A stretch of 64,000 nucleotides of DNA from CAZBRS01 sp964494475 (GCA_964494475.1 CAZBRS010000007.1:53966-117965); one strand, 5' to 3'; shown: positions 43,120-52,989, numbered from the stretch's first letter. Notes: generated from the sequence alone by a model not told the origin. Numbers and translations: made by a program.

Positions 43120-44538
43120 TCAAGGGACAGGCTTCGCTCCCGAACGGCGCCGCATCACGAAGTATACGGGCACACCCAGCGCGACGAGGCCGATGCCCGG
43201 CCAGGTGTAGGTGGGCTTGTAGACCAGCAGCACGCCCACCACGCTGAGGCAGCTGAGCACGTACAGCGCGGGCAGCACGGGGTAGAGCGGCGCCTTGAAG
43301 GGGCGCTCGGCGGCCGGGCGCGTGACCCTCAGGCGGAACACGCCCAGCACGGTCAGCGAGTAGAACAGCAGCACGGCCACGATCACGTAGTCGAGCAGAT
43401 CGCCGTAGCTGCCCGACAGGGTGAGCGCGCCGGCCCACGCTCCCTGCAGCACCAGGCCGCCCACGGGCACGCGCGTGGTCTCGTTCAGGCGACCGCCGAC
43501 CTCGGGGAACAGCCCGTCCTGGGCCATGGCCCACGTGACACGCGGCCCCGACAGGATCATGCCGTTCAGGCAGCCGAACGTGGAGACCATGACCAGCGCC
43601 GCCATGAGCGCGGCGCCCTTCGGCCCCACCACGTGGGTGAGCAGCACCGCGGCCACGCGATCGCTGGGGGCGTTCGCGATGGCGTCGAGGGGCAGAGCCG
43701 CCAGGTAGGCCACGTTGGTCAGGAGGTAGAGCCCGCAGACCGCCACGGTGCCGAGCACGAGCGCGCGCGGCACGACGCGACCGGGCTCCTTGACCTCGCC
43801 GGCGGCGAAGGTCACGTTGTTCCAGGCGTCGGCCGCGAACAGCGAGCCCACCAGCGACACGCCGATGGCGGTCACGATGCCGAGCCCGGAGAGAGACAGG
43901 CCCTCCTTCAGGTTGCGGGCCACCCCGGCGTCGGGCGCCGACAGCGCCGAGCCCGCCGCGCCGAAGGCCGCCAGGCCGATGACGATGACGCCCAGGAGCG
44001 TGGCCACCTTCAAGACGGTGAACACGTTCTGGATGGCGCCGCCGGCCTTGACGCCCAGGCTGTTCGTGAAGGTGAGGGAGGCGATGGTCGCGAGCGCCAC
44101 GAGCTGCTCGGACGACAGGGCGATCGGGCCCGCCGTGACCAGCACGGTGTCGGCCGAGATCCACGGGAAGAGCACCCCCGCGAATTTGGCGAAGGCCACC
44201 CCCACGGCGGCGATGGAGCCCGCCTGGATGACCACGAACGACGTCCAGCCGAACAGGAAGGCCGGCAGGCGGCCCCAGGCCTCGCGCAGGTAGACGTACT
44301 GCCCTCCCGCGGTGGGAAACATGGCGGCCAGCTCACCATAGGCCGCTGCGCCCATCACGGTCATGGCGGAGGCCACCACCCACGACGCCAGCACCCACCA
44401 GGCGCCGCCCAGCGTGCGCGCGATGTCGGCCGAGACGATGAAGATGCCGCTGCCGATCATGGAGCCCATGACCAGGTTGGCGGCGGAGAAGAGCCCGAGC
44501 CCCCTCACGAACGAAGGGGCCTTGCCGGCGTCAGCCAT
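43120..44538 (-). CDS. APC-family amino acid permease (LAT-like)
   Basis: A 472-residue transporter with about 12 spans. LVMGSMIGSGIFIVSADIAR is the APC unwound TM1 motif, and AAYGELAAMFPTAGGQYVYL the TM3 region. FAADAWNNVTFAAGEVKEP fits the L-type/AdiC-like group, distinct from the CAT-type permease downstream; the two are different subfamilies, not recent duplicates. The ATG at 44538 begins MADAGKAPSFVRGLGLF. Substrate cannot be told from sequence. Confidence 0.9.
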   Translation of the reverse strand: MADAGKAPSFVRGLGLFSAANLVMGSMIGSGIFIVSADIARTLGGAWWVLASWVVASAMTVMGAAAYGELAAMFPTAGGQYVYLREAWGRLPAFLFGWTSFVVIQAGSIAAVGVAFAKFAGVLFPWISADTVLVTAGPIALSSEQLVALATIASLTFTNSLGVKAGGAIQNVFTVLKVATLLGVIVIGLAAFGAAGSALSAPDAGVARNLKEGLSLSGLGIVTAIGVSLVGSLFAADAWNNVTFAAGEVKEPGRVVPRALVLGTVAVCGLYLLTNVAYLAALPLDAIANAPSDRVAAVLLTHVVGPKGAALMAALVMVSTFGCLNGMILSGPRVTWAMAQDGLFPEVGGRLNETTRVPVGGLVLQGAWAGALTLSGSYGDLLDYVIVAVLLFYSLTVLGVFRLRVTRPAAERPFKAPLYPVLPALYVLSCLSVVGVLLVYKPTYTWPGIGLVALGVPVYFVMRRRSGAKPVP

Positions 44539-44636
44539 GCGCTCACCCGAGGAGGCGGAGATTGCCGCGAGTGTATCTCGGAGAGCGCCCGCGGTCCACC
44601 GGGTGACATCGCCGCGCGCTGCGTCGGTCCCGGCGG

Positions 44637-47504
44637 TCAGAACACCGGCGGGGTCGTGTCGTAGGTGCAGACCTTGCCGCCCGGCGCGTCGTACACGCCG
44701 TTGCCGTCGACGTCGACGTAGATGGCGTTGGTGGTCACGCGGGGCGTCTCTGCCGGATCGTAGCCGTCGTGCCCGAGGGGCATGGGGTTCGCCCCGAAGG
44801 CCAGCACGACCACGTGGGCGTCGACCGTTACGGGCACGGCGAAGGTGCCGTCGAGCTTGACCACGCCGTTCGGGTCGGTGGCCGGGATCACGAGCGCCTC
44901 GTCGCAGTTCACGAACACCTTGGCATACGTCACGTCGATCTGGGGCGGCGCCTCGACGTGCAGCGTGAGGTCGACGCTGCCGTCGGCGTCGGTCACGGTG
45001 TCGCCCAGGCCCGCCGTGCCGTTCAGGTTGACGCGCGCGAAGGCGCCCGACGAGACGACCACGCGCCCGGCCCGGAGGGCGGTGACCAGGTTGGCGGGAT
45101 CGAAGGCGGCGGGGTCGTCGGTGGGGCTCTGGTAGAAGCTGCGCGGGTGACCCGGGGCGCTCCAGTCGTGGGCGTCGGAGTTGCCGAGGGCCGTGACGCG
45201 GTGGCCGTGGTTCAAGAAGCTCAGCCAGTCGTCCAGGAAGCCCGTGCGCTCCTCCTGGCCGGGCACCACGTAGACCGGGCGCGAGCCGTTCTGGTACTCG
45301 ACCGCGTCGAAGTTCCAGCTCCACACCTCGGCGCCGGCCTCGAAGCCGAGCAGCGTGGGATCGGCCAGGGTGGTCGTGCCGAGCACGCGGTCGTAGCCGG
45401 CCAGGCACAGGTAGTTGCAGCCCTGGCGCGGGTGGTTGAGCTGCACGATGCCCGGCGCCTGCTCGCGCTCGCGGATCAGGCCGAAGACCTCGCCGAGCGA
45501 GCGCCCGTACCACTGCACGATGCCGCCGCGGAGGGTGGTCTCGACGTCGGGCACCACCGGGTACATGCCCAGGTGCTCGGGCAGGGTGGCCGTGACCTCC
45601 TGCCCCGGCAGCGTGGCCACGAAGGCCCCCAGGCCCGTGAGATCGATCGCGAAGCTCCAGTCCGAGATGAACTCGTGGTCGGTGCTGGCCACCACCTCGA
45701 GCCCCTCGGCGGCCACCGTGGCGATGCGGGTGGGCACGGGGATCACGTTGTCTCCGCTGGGGCCCGCGTGCACGTGGCCGTCGAACGACAGGAAGCCCGA
45801 GGTGTCGACCACGCGCTGCAGGCTGACGGCCAGGTCGGTGGTCAGTCCCGGCTCGATGACCACCTCGCCCTGCCAGCTGGTGTACTCGTAGCCGCGCGTC
45901 ACGCTGGCCGCGTACGTGCCGGGTACGACGGCCGCCGTCAGCGGCGAGCCCGTGGGGTAGAAGCGCGCCGCGACCGCGCCCTCTTGCCAGAGCAGCACCT
46001 TGGCGGGCAGCCCTGCTCCCGAATCGGCGTCGCGCACGTCGAGCGCTACGACGCCGCCCGGAGCGAGCTCGAGGGTCACGGGCGCGGGCGCCGCCGGATC
46101 GACGGTCACGGGGCTCGCCAGGGGCCGCCCCTCGACGAAGGCCTGCAGCTGGAAGGGCAGGTTCTTGTGCGCGAAGTCGGGGATCTCGCCCGCGAAGGCG
46201 CCCGTCGCGTCGGTCACGAAGGCGTCGAGCACACCCCACTCGCCGCCGCTGTTCCGCGCCTGCAGCTCGACGCGCGCGCCCGCCAGCGGGGCGCCGCTCT
46301 CGGCCGCCAGCACCTGCCCCTGGAGGGGCGTGAGCGCGTAGTCGCCGCTCGGCAGCGGCTCGGGGTTGACGGCGTGCAGCGCCCGCACCGCGCTGTTGCC
46401 GTCGGTCGGCCCCACGGCCAGGAACACGGTGCGCCGCAAGGTGTCGTGAGCGCCTCCCGCCGCCGAGAGCGTGCCGGGCGCCAGCGCCTTGCGGGTGTCG
46501 AGGAAGGCGCGCACGCCCGAGATCTCGAGGGTGCCCATGCTGGCCCCGCTCATGGCGAAGGCCCACGCGCCGTCGCCCTCCGAGGCCGCGATCCAGGGCA
46601 CGCCGCCGTCGAGAGTCAGGCCTCCGAACGAGACCACCACGTCGGCGTAGTAGCGCGGCGGCGTGCTGTCACCGAACATGATCTCCTCGCCTGCGATCAA
46701 GGGCAGGGGCTCCGACCCGGTGTTGCGGTACGCCAGGTCGATGCGCAGCACGCTGGAGCCCGGCTCCAGCACGTAGTCGATGGTGATGGCCAGGCCGTAG
46801 GGCGAACTCAGGTGCTTGGGGTCGCCCGCCTGGTAGGCGCGCCGGATGAGCTCGTCCTCGACCAGCCAGAACGTGTCGTCGGTGCCCGTGGCGCGCACGA
46901 TGGCGGGGCCGCCGTCGGAGCCGTCGGCCACCACCTCGATCGCGTCGGGCCGGAAGGCGCGCAGCGTGGAGTGCTCGAAGCTCGCGAGGTTCAAGGTGCC
47001 CAGCATGAACGCGAGCTCCTCGAAGCGCTCGGGGCCGGCCTGCCGACAACCGTCGAGGGCCACCGCGTCGACCGGGATGCCGCTGTAGATGTAGTAGGTG
47101 TTGCGGTGGTCGACGGCCTCGATGACGAAGGCCGCGGCCTCGTTCATCAGCAGGAAGTCGCCGGGGCGCGCCACGGCGTCGGGCCCCTCGACGCGCAGGT
47201 CGGGGTTCGTGATCTCCTTGGCGAGCGAGCGGCCCGGCGCGGGGCAGCCGTCGGCGAAGAGCGAGGGTCCGGGGGGAGGATCGACGGCCTCGGTCTCGTC
47301 CTCGGCCTCGGGAAGGACGTCGGACACCGCGTCGGGCACGGGTCCCGGGTCGGACACGAGATCCGGGACCGCGACCTCGCTCACCTCGACGGCGTCGCCA
47401 CCGTCGCCCGCATCCGCGTCACCCCCGTCGGAGCACCCCGCCACCCCGAGCGCGACCATCCAGAAGAAGAACACCGCCCCCGTTCGCCACGTCGTCACGA
47501 GCAT
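44637..47504 (-). CDS. Multidomain PHP-domain lipoprotein
   Basis: A 955-residue secreted lipoprotein. Signal peptide ends VALGVAGC; an acidic stalk (VSDPGPVPDAVSDVLPEAED) follows. Residues ~100-395 form a beta-rich domain (IVRATGTDDTFWLVEDELI). Carboxypeptidase-regulatory-like beta modules follow at ~395-570 (LAGARVELQARNSGGEW). A PHP-like phosphoesterase domain begins FLSFDGHVHAGPSGD (H577, H579), with ASTDHEF, LNHPRQG and ALGNSDAHDWS as further metal motifs. The C-terminus is cysteine-poor and beta-rich. The ATG at 47504 follows GAGGTGAC. A surface hydrolase is inferred. Confidence 0.75.
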   Translation of the reverse strand: MLVTTWRTGAVFFFWMVALGVAGCSDGGDADAGDGGDAVEVSEVAVPDLVSDPGPVPDAVSDVLPEAEDETEAVDPPPGPSLFADGCPAPGRSLAKEITNPDLRVEGPDAVARPGDFLLMNEAAAFVIEAVDHRNTYYIYSGIPVDAVALDGCRQAGPERFEELAFMLGTLNLASFEHSTLRAFRPDAIEVVADGSDGGPAIVRATGTDDTFWLVEDELIRRAYQAGDPKHLSSPYGLAITIDYVLEPGSSVLRIDLAYRNTGSEPLPLIAGEEIMFGDSTPPRYYADVVVSFGGLTLDGGVPWIAASEGDGAWAFAMSGASMGTLEISGVRAFLDTRKALAPGTLSAAGGAHDTLRRTVFLAVGPTDGNSAVRALHAVNPEPLPSGDYALTPLQGQVLAAESGAPLAGARVELQARNSGGEWGVLDAFVTDATGAFAGEIPDFAHKNLPFQLQAFVEGRPLASPVTVDPAAPAPVTLELAPGGVVALDVRDADSGAGLPAKVLLWQEGAVAARFYPTGSPLTAAVVPGTYAASVTRGYEYTSWQGEVVIEPGLTTDLAVSLQRVVDTSGFLSFDGHVHAGPSGDNVIPVPTRIATVAAEGLEVVASTDHEFISDWSFAIDLTGLGAFVATLPGQEVTATLPEHLGMYPVVPDVETTLRGGIVQWYGRSLGEVFGLIREREQAPGIVQLNHPRQGCNYLCLAGYDRVLGTTTLADPTLLGFEAGAEVWSWNFDAVEYQNGSRPVYVVPGQEERTGFLDDWLSFLNHGHRVTALGNSDAHDWSAPGHPRSFYQSPTDDPAAFDPANLVTALRAGRVVVSSGAFARVNLNGTAGLGDTVTDADGSVDLTLHVEAPPQIDVTYAKVFVNCDEALVIPATDPNGVVKLDGTFAVPVTVDAHVVVLAFGANPMPLGHDGYDPAETPRVTTNAIYVDVDGNGVYDAPGGKVCTYDTTPPVF

Positions 47505-47537
47505 GTCACCTCGCCGTCGCCTCGATCGCGCCCTCCC

Positions 47538-47565
47538 ACTATGGGGAAAGCCGCAGCGAACGCAA
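47538..47565 (-). promoter_or_regulatory. Predicted promoter of the multidomain PHP lipoprotein
   Basis: Minus strand: TTGCGT (47565-47560), 16-bp spacer, CATAGT (47543-47538), 33 nt before the ATG at 47504. It is back-to-back with the next promoter. Confidence 0.38.
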
Positions 47566-47568
47566 CGG

Positions 47569-47597
47569 TTGCGCGGAAAGGCGGTTGCCGCGATACT
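47569..47597 (+). promoter_or_regulatory. Predicted promoter of the cysteine-repeat lipoprotein operon
   Basis: TTGCGC (47569-47574), 17-bp spacer, GATACT (47592-47597), 34 nt before the ATG at 47632. The two divergent -35 boxes are 3 bp apart. Confidence 0.38.
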
Positions 47598-47631
47598 TTT
47601 CGCCTGTCGCCTCCTCCGAGCAGGGCCCCGC

Positions 47632-49851
47632 ATGCAGCAACGCTCGCTCCGCTCCCTCCCGTCATTCCCCCGGCTCGCGCTCGCCGCGGCGGTCCTGGCC
47701 ATCACGCTCGCGTGCGGCGGCTCCACCGACTCGTCACCGACCGACGACGACCTCGCGGCCTCCGACACGGCGAGCCCCGCCGACGCACAGGGCGACGACG
47801 CGGTTCCCTCCGACCTGACGCCGCCGCCCATCGACACGGTGCCCCCGCCGAGGGAGTGCGTCTCGGGCGCCGACTGCGACGACGACAACCGCTGCACCGA
47901 CGAGCTCTGCCTCGACCACGTGTGCGCGACCACGTTCAACGCCCTGCCCTGCGACGACGGCGACCCCTGCACCGCCGACGACAGGTGCACCGCTGGCGCA
48001 TGTACCGGCGGGGCGATGGCTTGCGACGACGCGAACGCCTGCACCACCGACGGCTGCAAGAACGGCGCCTGCACGCACAAGGCCGTCGCGGGCGACGCCT
48101 GTGCCCTGCGCATCGACGTGACCTGGCCCGCCCGTGGGGCCAGCCTGGAGGGCGGCGGGCCGCTCACGCTGACGGGCGCCATCACCTCCCCGGCCGCACC
48201 CATCGCCGCCGCCACCCTCGACGGCGTGCCCGTCGACTTCTCGGCCGACGGCGCCTTCGCCGCGCCCTTCGAGCCCGCGCCGGGGCTGAACGTGCTGCGC
48301 CTGCGCGCGCGCGACGGCCTGGGCCGGGAGGCCGACCGCGTGCAGAGCTTCCTGGTCGGCGACGACTTCCTGGCGGGCGGAACGCCGGGCGCGCCGCACC
48401 TGGTGCCCACGGGCCTCGACGTCTGGCTGCGCTACGACGTGTTCGACGACGACGACCTCTCGGACCTCGACGACGTGGCCACCCTGGTCGACCGGGCCCT
48501 CGCCGGGCTCGACCTCGAAGCCGAGATCCCGCATCCGCTCACGGCCGAGGGCGAGGGCCCCAGCTTCGCCTGGTGCACCTGGACCATCGACATCACCGAC
48601 GTGGCCTACGACGTGGACCACGTCGACCTGTTCCCGCAGGACGGCGCGCTGTGGTTGTCCATCACGCTGACGAACTTCTCGGCGTACGTCGACGCGATCG
48701 ACGACACGTGGTTCTGCCCCAACGCCAACGGCTGGGTCTTCGCCGACGTCATCGGCATCGACGCCGAGGTGCAGGTGGCCGTGAACGCCGGAGGCGCCAT
48801 CAGCACGTCGGCGCCCTACGTCGCCGCCACGGTCCAGGGCATCGAACTGGCCCTCGACGGCGGCGTGGTGTCGCTCTTCGACTGGCTGCTCAACTGGTTC
48901 TCGGACTCGTTCGCCCGCAAGATCGAGGGCGCGGTCGAGACCTGGGTGCCCGAGTCGCTGGTGCCGATCCTGAACGGCGTGCTCGGCGACGTGGCCACCT
49001 ACACGAAGAGCCTGGCCCTGCCCGCGGTGCCGGACAACGCGCCGGGCGCCGCCCTCACGGCGGCGGTGCAGGCGCGCGAGGTCACCATCACCGAGACGGG
49101 CGTTCGCCTGGGCACACGCGCGGGCGCCGAGGTCGCGGTGGCGCCCCCGCACGCCTCGCCGGGCTCGCTGCTCCGCGGCCACTGCCTGGGGAGCGATCCG
49201 GGGGCGTTCTGGCTGCCCGGCTGGGACCAGGTCGAGGTCGCCGTCACCGAAGACCTGCTGAACCGCGCGCTGTGGGCGCTGTGGGCGGGCCGACACCTCT
49301 CGGTCACCCTCGACGAGACCCTGCTCGGAGAGGCCACGGCGCGCTTCAACCTCGAGCAGGTCAAGGTGCGCCTCGACCCGCTGTTGCCCCCGATCCTCAC
49401 GTCGTGCGCCACGCCGGGCGCCCTCGAGCTGCAGGTGGGCGATCTGGGCCTGAAGGTCGACTTCGACCTGGGCGGGGGCCCGGGCAGCCTCGAGTTCTTC
49501 GGCACGCTGCGCGTCGAGGTGCTGCCGGTGCTGGTCGGCGCCGCGGGGCAGCGCCAACTGAGCCTCGAGCTGGGCGCCGTTCACGACCTGGCGTTCGACG
49601 TGGTGCACGCCGAGGGCACGGGAGCGGGCCTGACCACGCTGGTCGAGACCCTGCTGGCCGACGTGGTCCGGAACCTGGTGCTGGAGACCCTGGTCAAGGA
49701 CGCGCTCACGGCCTGGCCCATCCCCGTGCTCGACCTCGGCGCCTACGTGCCGGGGCTGCCGGCGGGCTCCAAGGTGACCTTCGAGCCTCAGACGCTCGCC
49801 CCCCTCGAGCACGGGAACCTGCTGCTGGGCGGAAAGGTCGTGGCGCCATGA
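47632..49851 (+). CDS. Cysteine-repeat lipoprotein with amphipathic-repeat C-terminus
   Basis: A 739-residue secreted lipoprotein. Signal peptide ends AVLAITLAC; a Ser/Asp/Pro stalk (SSPTDDDLAASDTASPADAQ) follows. Residues ~75-155 hold three or four CDDGDPCT-type repeats (CDDDNRCTDELC, CDDGDPCTADDRC, CDDANACTTDGC). A bacterial-Ig-like domain comes next (residues ~160-240). The rest (~250-739) is beta-rich with regular LVETLLADVV-type amphipathic stretches and few cysteines, family unknown. It is translationally coupled to the transporter gene after it (ATGA). Confidence 0.78.
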   Translation: MQQRSLRSLPSFPRLALAAAVLAITLACGGSTDSSPTDDDLAASDTASPADAQGDDAVPSDLTPPPIDTVPPPRECVSGADCDDDNRCTDELCLDHVCATTFNALPCDDGDPCTADDRCTAGACTGGAMACDDANACTTDGCKNGACTHKAVAGDACALRIDVTWPARGASLEGGGPLTLTGAITSPAAPIAAATLDGVPVDFSADGAFAAPFEPAPGLNVLRLRARDGLGREADRVQSFLVGDDFLAGGTPGAPHLVPTGLDVWLRYDVFDDDDLSDLDDVATLVDRALAGLDLEAEIPHPLTAEGEGPSFAWCTWTIDITDVAYDVDHVDLFPQDGALWLSITLTNFSAYVDAIDDTWFCPNANGWVFADVIGIDAEVQVAVNAGGAISTSAPYVAATVQGIELALDGGVVSLFDWLLNWFSDSFARKIEGAVETWVPESLVPILNGVLGDVATYTKSLALPAVPDNAPGAALTAAVQAREVTITETGVRLGTRAGAEVAVAPPHASPGSLLRGHCLGSDPGAFWLPGWDQVEVAVTEDLLNRALWALWAGRHLSVTLDETLLGEATARFNLEQVKVRLDPLLPPILTSCATPGALELQVGDLGLKVDFDLGGGPGSLEFFGTLRVEVLPVLVGAAGQRQLSLELGAVHDLAFDVVHAEGTGAGLTTLVETLLADVVRNLVLETLVKDALTAWPIPVLDLGAYVPGLPAGSKVTFEPQTLAPLEHGNLLLGGKVVAP

Positions 49852-50582
49852 CCTCGACCGGACCCAGCCGCGAGGTCACGAACGGGGTCTACCTGTGGCT
49901 CGCGGGGCTCTTCGTGTCGTCGCTGCTCGTCGCCGACATCCTGGGCGTCAAGCTCTTCGAGGTGTCGATCGGCGGGCTCACGGTGCGCCACACGTGCGGC
50001 ATGCTCACCTTCCCCGTCACCTTCCTGCTCACCGACCTCGTCAACGAGTACTACGGGCCCCGCGCCGCGCGCCGAATCGTGTGGCTCGGCCTGGCCATGG
50101 GCCTCTTCGCCTTCCTGGCCATGAACGCCGCGCTGGCCATGCCGCGCTGGGAGGTGCCCTTCAACCTGCCCGACGGAGCGTTCGAGGCCGTGTTCGCGAA
50201 CTCGCGCGTGATGTACGTGGCCTCCCTGGGGGCCTATCTGGTGGGCAGCCTGCTCGACATCACCGTGTTCGGCTGGTTGAAGCGCCTGACGGACGGGCGC
50301 TGGATCGGGCTGCGCGCCACCGGCTCCACCGTGGTGAGCCAGGCCCTCGACAGCTTCGTCGTCACGTGGCTGGCCTTCGGCGTGGGGCGAACGCTCTTCC
50401 CGACCGACGCAGCGGCCATGCCCCTGGCCGACGTCGCGACGACGGCCGCCACCGGCTACGCCCTGAAGTTCGGGCTCGCGATCGCGCTGACGCCCGTCAT
50501 CTACCTGGGTCGCGCGGTGTTGTCGCGGGGCCTCGGGATGCACCCGCTGCCGGCGACGGGGGGAGGATCATGCTCGACCTGA
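49848..50582 (+). CDS. Queuosine-precursor transporter-like protein (YhhQ/VUT family)
   Basis: A 244-residue membrane protein with about six spans. Family features are ILGVKLFEV near residue 29, FPVTFLLTDLVNEYYG near 55 with the conserved LTDxxNExYG, and VSQALDSFVVTWLAFG near 165. The E. coli relative YhhQ imports the queuosine precursors preQ0/preQ1. Its stop overlaps the lipase-like gene start by 13 nt, and its start overlaps the previous stop; it is an odd partner for two lipoproteins. Confidence 0.88.
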   Translation: MTSTGPSREVTNGVYLWLAGLFVSSLLVADILGVKLFEVSIGGLTVRHTCGMLTFPVTFLLTDLVNEYYGPRAARRIVWLGLAMGLFAFLAMNAALAMPRWEVPFNLPDGAFEAVFANSRVMYVASLGAYLVGSLLDITVFGWLKRLTDGRWIGLRATGSTVVSQALDSFVVTWLAFGVGRTLFPTDAAAMPLADVATTAATGYALKFGLAIALTPVIYLGRAVLSRGLGMHPLPATGGGSCST

Positions 50583-52660
50583 AGCGACTCGTGGCCGGCG
50601 CCTTGCTGGCGCTGGGGCTCGCCTGCTCCTCGAGTGACGCCACCGACGCGGCCGACGACGCGGCGGGCGAGGCGCCCGGTGAGGCCATCGGCGACGCGCA
50701 CGACGGCGACGCCGCGCCTCCCCTCGCGTTCTGCGAGGGGCCCGTCGAGGCGGTCTTCGCGCCCGCGAACGGCCTGGCCCTGCCCTTCCCCTCCGATCGG
50801 TTCACGACCGCGGACCCGGGCACGCCCACCGGACTGCGGGTCGCCTTCTCTCCGGGCAACAGCGCGGCCGAGCCCATGTTCACGCTCTACCCCTACCTGC
50901 AGGGGCAACTGAACGCGCTCGACGGCTTCGGCACGACCGCCGGCGTGGTGTTCGGCTTCTCGGCCGAGATCGGGAGCGTGACGACCGTCGACGGCAAGTC
51001 GGTCGTAACGGCCCCGGCCAGCCTGGGGGGCGGCCCCGGCGCCACGCTCACGCCCGACGCGGCCATCGTCCTGGTGGGCGTCCAGGAGGGCTCGCCGGAC
51101 TACGCGCGCGCCATTCCCCTGCTCGTCGACTACGTCTCGTCGGTCGCGGTCGACGGGGCCGGCCAGCACTACGTGATCGCCGAACCGGCCGTGCCCCTGC
51201 GTCCCAAGACGACCTACGCCGCGGCCCTCACGCGCCGCCTCACCGACGCGAGCGGGGCCTGCGTCGCCCCCTCGGCCGATACGCGCGACCTCGTCTCGGG
51301 CCGCGACGCGGCGCGCTTCGGCCGGCTCGGCGAGCTGGCGCCGAAGGCCGTGGAGGTGCTGCGGCAGGCCGGCTTCGTGACGAACGCCGGCGACCTCTCG
51401 GCGCTCACGGTCTTCACGACCCAGAGCATCGAGGAGGAGATCGTGGCCGCGGTGACGCAGATCCTGGCCGCCTCGGCCGACGCGTCCCCGCGCGTGGTCG
51501 AGGGCAGCGTGGTCGTCACGCCGGGCAGCGCCGGGGTGGCCCTGGAGGTGCGCGGACGGTACCCCGCGAACCGCTACCTGGGCGCCGACGGCGTGTTCGT
51601 CGTCGTCGACGGGCGACCGGTCGTCCAGGGCGTCGACGAGCTCGAGTTCCTGCTGACGATCCCCGAGGAGACGGCAGAGAACCCGCCTCCCTTCCCCCTC
51701 GTGATCCACGCCCACGGCCTGACCGGCGACAAGGAGGAGGATATGGGCATGAAGCGCGCCCAGGCCCGGGCGGGCTTCGCCACCATCGCCATCGACGCCG
51801 TGATGCACGGCTCCCGCGCGCTGCCGACGGGCCTGGACGTCACCAACTTCTTCGGCATCGACCTCGACGACGGCTCGTTCCAGATGCCGAGGACGCGCGA
51901 CAACTTCCGGCAGACCTACCTCGACATGGTGACGCTCGGCGAGCTGGCGACCGCGCTCGCCACCTCCGACTTCCTGCCCGCCGGCGCCCCCGACGGCGTG
52001 CCCGAGCTCGCCGCCGCGCCGCTCTACCTGACCGGGCACAGCCTGGGCGGCTCGATGGCGGGCGGAGTCGCCGCGCTCACGCCCCGTGTGGTCATCGCCA
52101 ACCTGTGCGCGGGCGGCGGGGGCGTGCTCAACATCCTGCTGCGCAGCCAGCTGTTCGGCACGTTCGTCACGGCGCTGAAGCCCAAGGACTCCACCGTGGC
52201 CGACGTCCACCGCTTCTTCCCCGTGCTGCAGACCCTGGTCGAACGCGGCGACCCAGCCAACTACGCGCGCCTGCTCACGGCCGAGCCCCTCGTCGAGCTC
52301 GGCGCCACGCCCCGGCACGTGCTCTACCAGGAGGTCGTGGGCGACACCTACGTGCCCAACATCACCAACGAGCTGCTGGGGCGCGCCCTGGGCCTCGCCC
52401 ACGTCCGGCCCGTAGTGCACGAGGTGTTCGGCCTGGCCCCGGCCGACGAGCCCCTGGCGCTCAATCACCCCAACGGCGTCACCGCCGGCTTCTTCCAGTT
52501 CGACCTGCAAAACGGCGGCACCGAGCCCGCGGTCCACACCCACATCTTTGCCGACGAGGTGGCGCAGGAGCAGTGGATCCACTTCTTCGCCACCTACCGC
52601 GACTCGGGCCGGCCCGAGATCGAGGACCCCTACCGCGTGCTGGGCATCGAGCGGCCCTGA
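50570..52660 (+). CDS. Lipase-like alpha/beta-hydrolase lipoprotein
   Basis: A 696-residue exported lipoprotein. Signal peptide ends LLALGLAC, lipobox Cys19, followed by an acidic/Ala-rich stalk. Residues ~55-240 resemble the N-terminal domain of bacterial virulence-factor-type lipases (PFPSDRFTT, GVVFGFSAEIG). The catalytic part contains PLVIHAHGLTGDKEED (oxyanion loop), the nucleophile elbow GHSLGGSMAG (S491) and a C-terminal HTHIFADEVAQEQWIHFF with a candidate catalytic His. A GGGGGGAGG site precedes the ATG. An extracellular esterase is inferred. Confidence 0.82.
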   Translation: MLDLKRLVAGALLALGLACSSSDATDAADDAAGEAPGEAIGDAHDGDAAPPLAFCEGPVEAVFAPANGLALPFPSDRFTTADPGTPTGLRVAFSPGNSAAEPMFTLYPYLQGQLNALDGFGTTAGVVFGFSAEIGSVTTVDGKSVVTAPASLGGGPGATLTPDAAIVLVGVQEGSPDYARAIPLLVDYVSSVAVDGAGQHYVIAEPAVPLRPKTTYAAALTRRLTDASGACVAPSADTRDLVSGRDAARFGRLGELAPKAVEVLRQAGFVTNAGDLSALTVFTTQSIEEEIVAAVTQILAASADASPRVVEGSVVVTPGSAGVALEVRGRYPANRYLGADGVFVVVDGRPVVQGVDELEFLLTIPEETAENPPPFPLVIHAHGLTGDKEEDMGMKRAQARAGFATIAIDAVMHGSRALPTGLDVTNFFGIDLDDGSFQMPRTRDNFRQTYLDMVTLGELATALATSDFLPAGAPDGVPELAAAPLYLTGHSLGGSMAGGVAALTPRVVIANLCAGGGGVLNILLRSQLFGTFVTALKPKDSTVADVHRFFPVLQTLVERGDPANYARLLTAEPLVELGATPRHVLYQEVVGDTYVPNITNELLGRALGLAHVRPVVHEVFGLAPADEPLALNHPNGVTAGFFQFDLQNGGTEPAVHTHIFADEVAQEQWIHFFATYRDSGRPEIEDPYRVLGIERP

Positions 52661-52989
52661 CCGGCTCGCGCGGGCCGGAGGGCGGACACGTTGCCCTGCC
52701 ACTCGACGTGGCGAACTCCCGAGCCGTGGGCTAACGGCCTGGACCAGGCCCCGGACCGGGCCGCCCGGCGTTCCGCCGAACGGAACTCTGGTGAATTCAT
52801 GGCATCGCCCCTTGACGGGGAGGGGGCCTGGGGAAGGCCTGCCTTTCGTCGTGCTCGTGCTCCTCCGTCCAGCGTTCCCGCTCGCCTCGAAGACCTCGAC
52901 CACAGACTCGACGACGACCTCGACCGGGACACCACCCCCAGCCATCCTCCTCGTCACGGGGCCAAAGGCCGTTGGAGGTGCCTATGCAC
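52661..52989. other. Intergenic gap with small palindromes, no gene seen
   Basis: This 329-nt gap lies between convergent genes. It holds the palindrome GGCCTGG-A-CCAGGCC (52736-52750) and a CCCCTTGACGGGG hairpin (52808-52820) of the kind found in intergenic repeats. No convincing coding sequence, tRNA or T-run terminator is visible. Confidence 0.6.

Noticed and set aside
44769..50582. Open plus-strand frame running for over 1900 codons
   Set aside because: Only its last ~245 codons are real (the YhhQ-type transporter at 49848). The rest is antisense to the PHP lipoprotein and out of frame with the 47632 gene.
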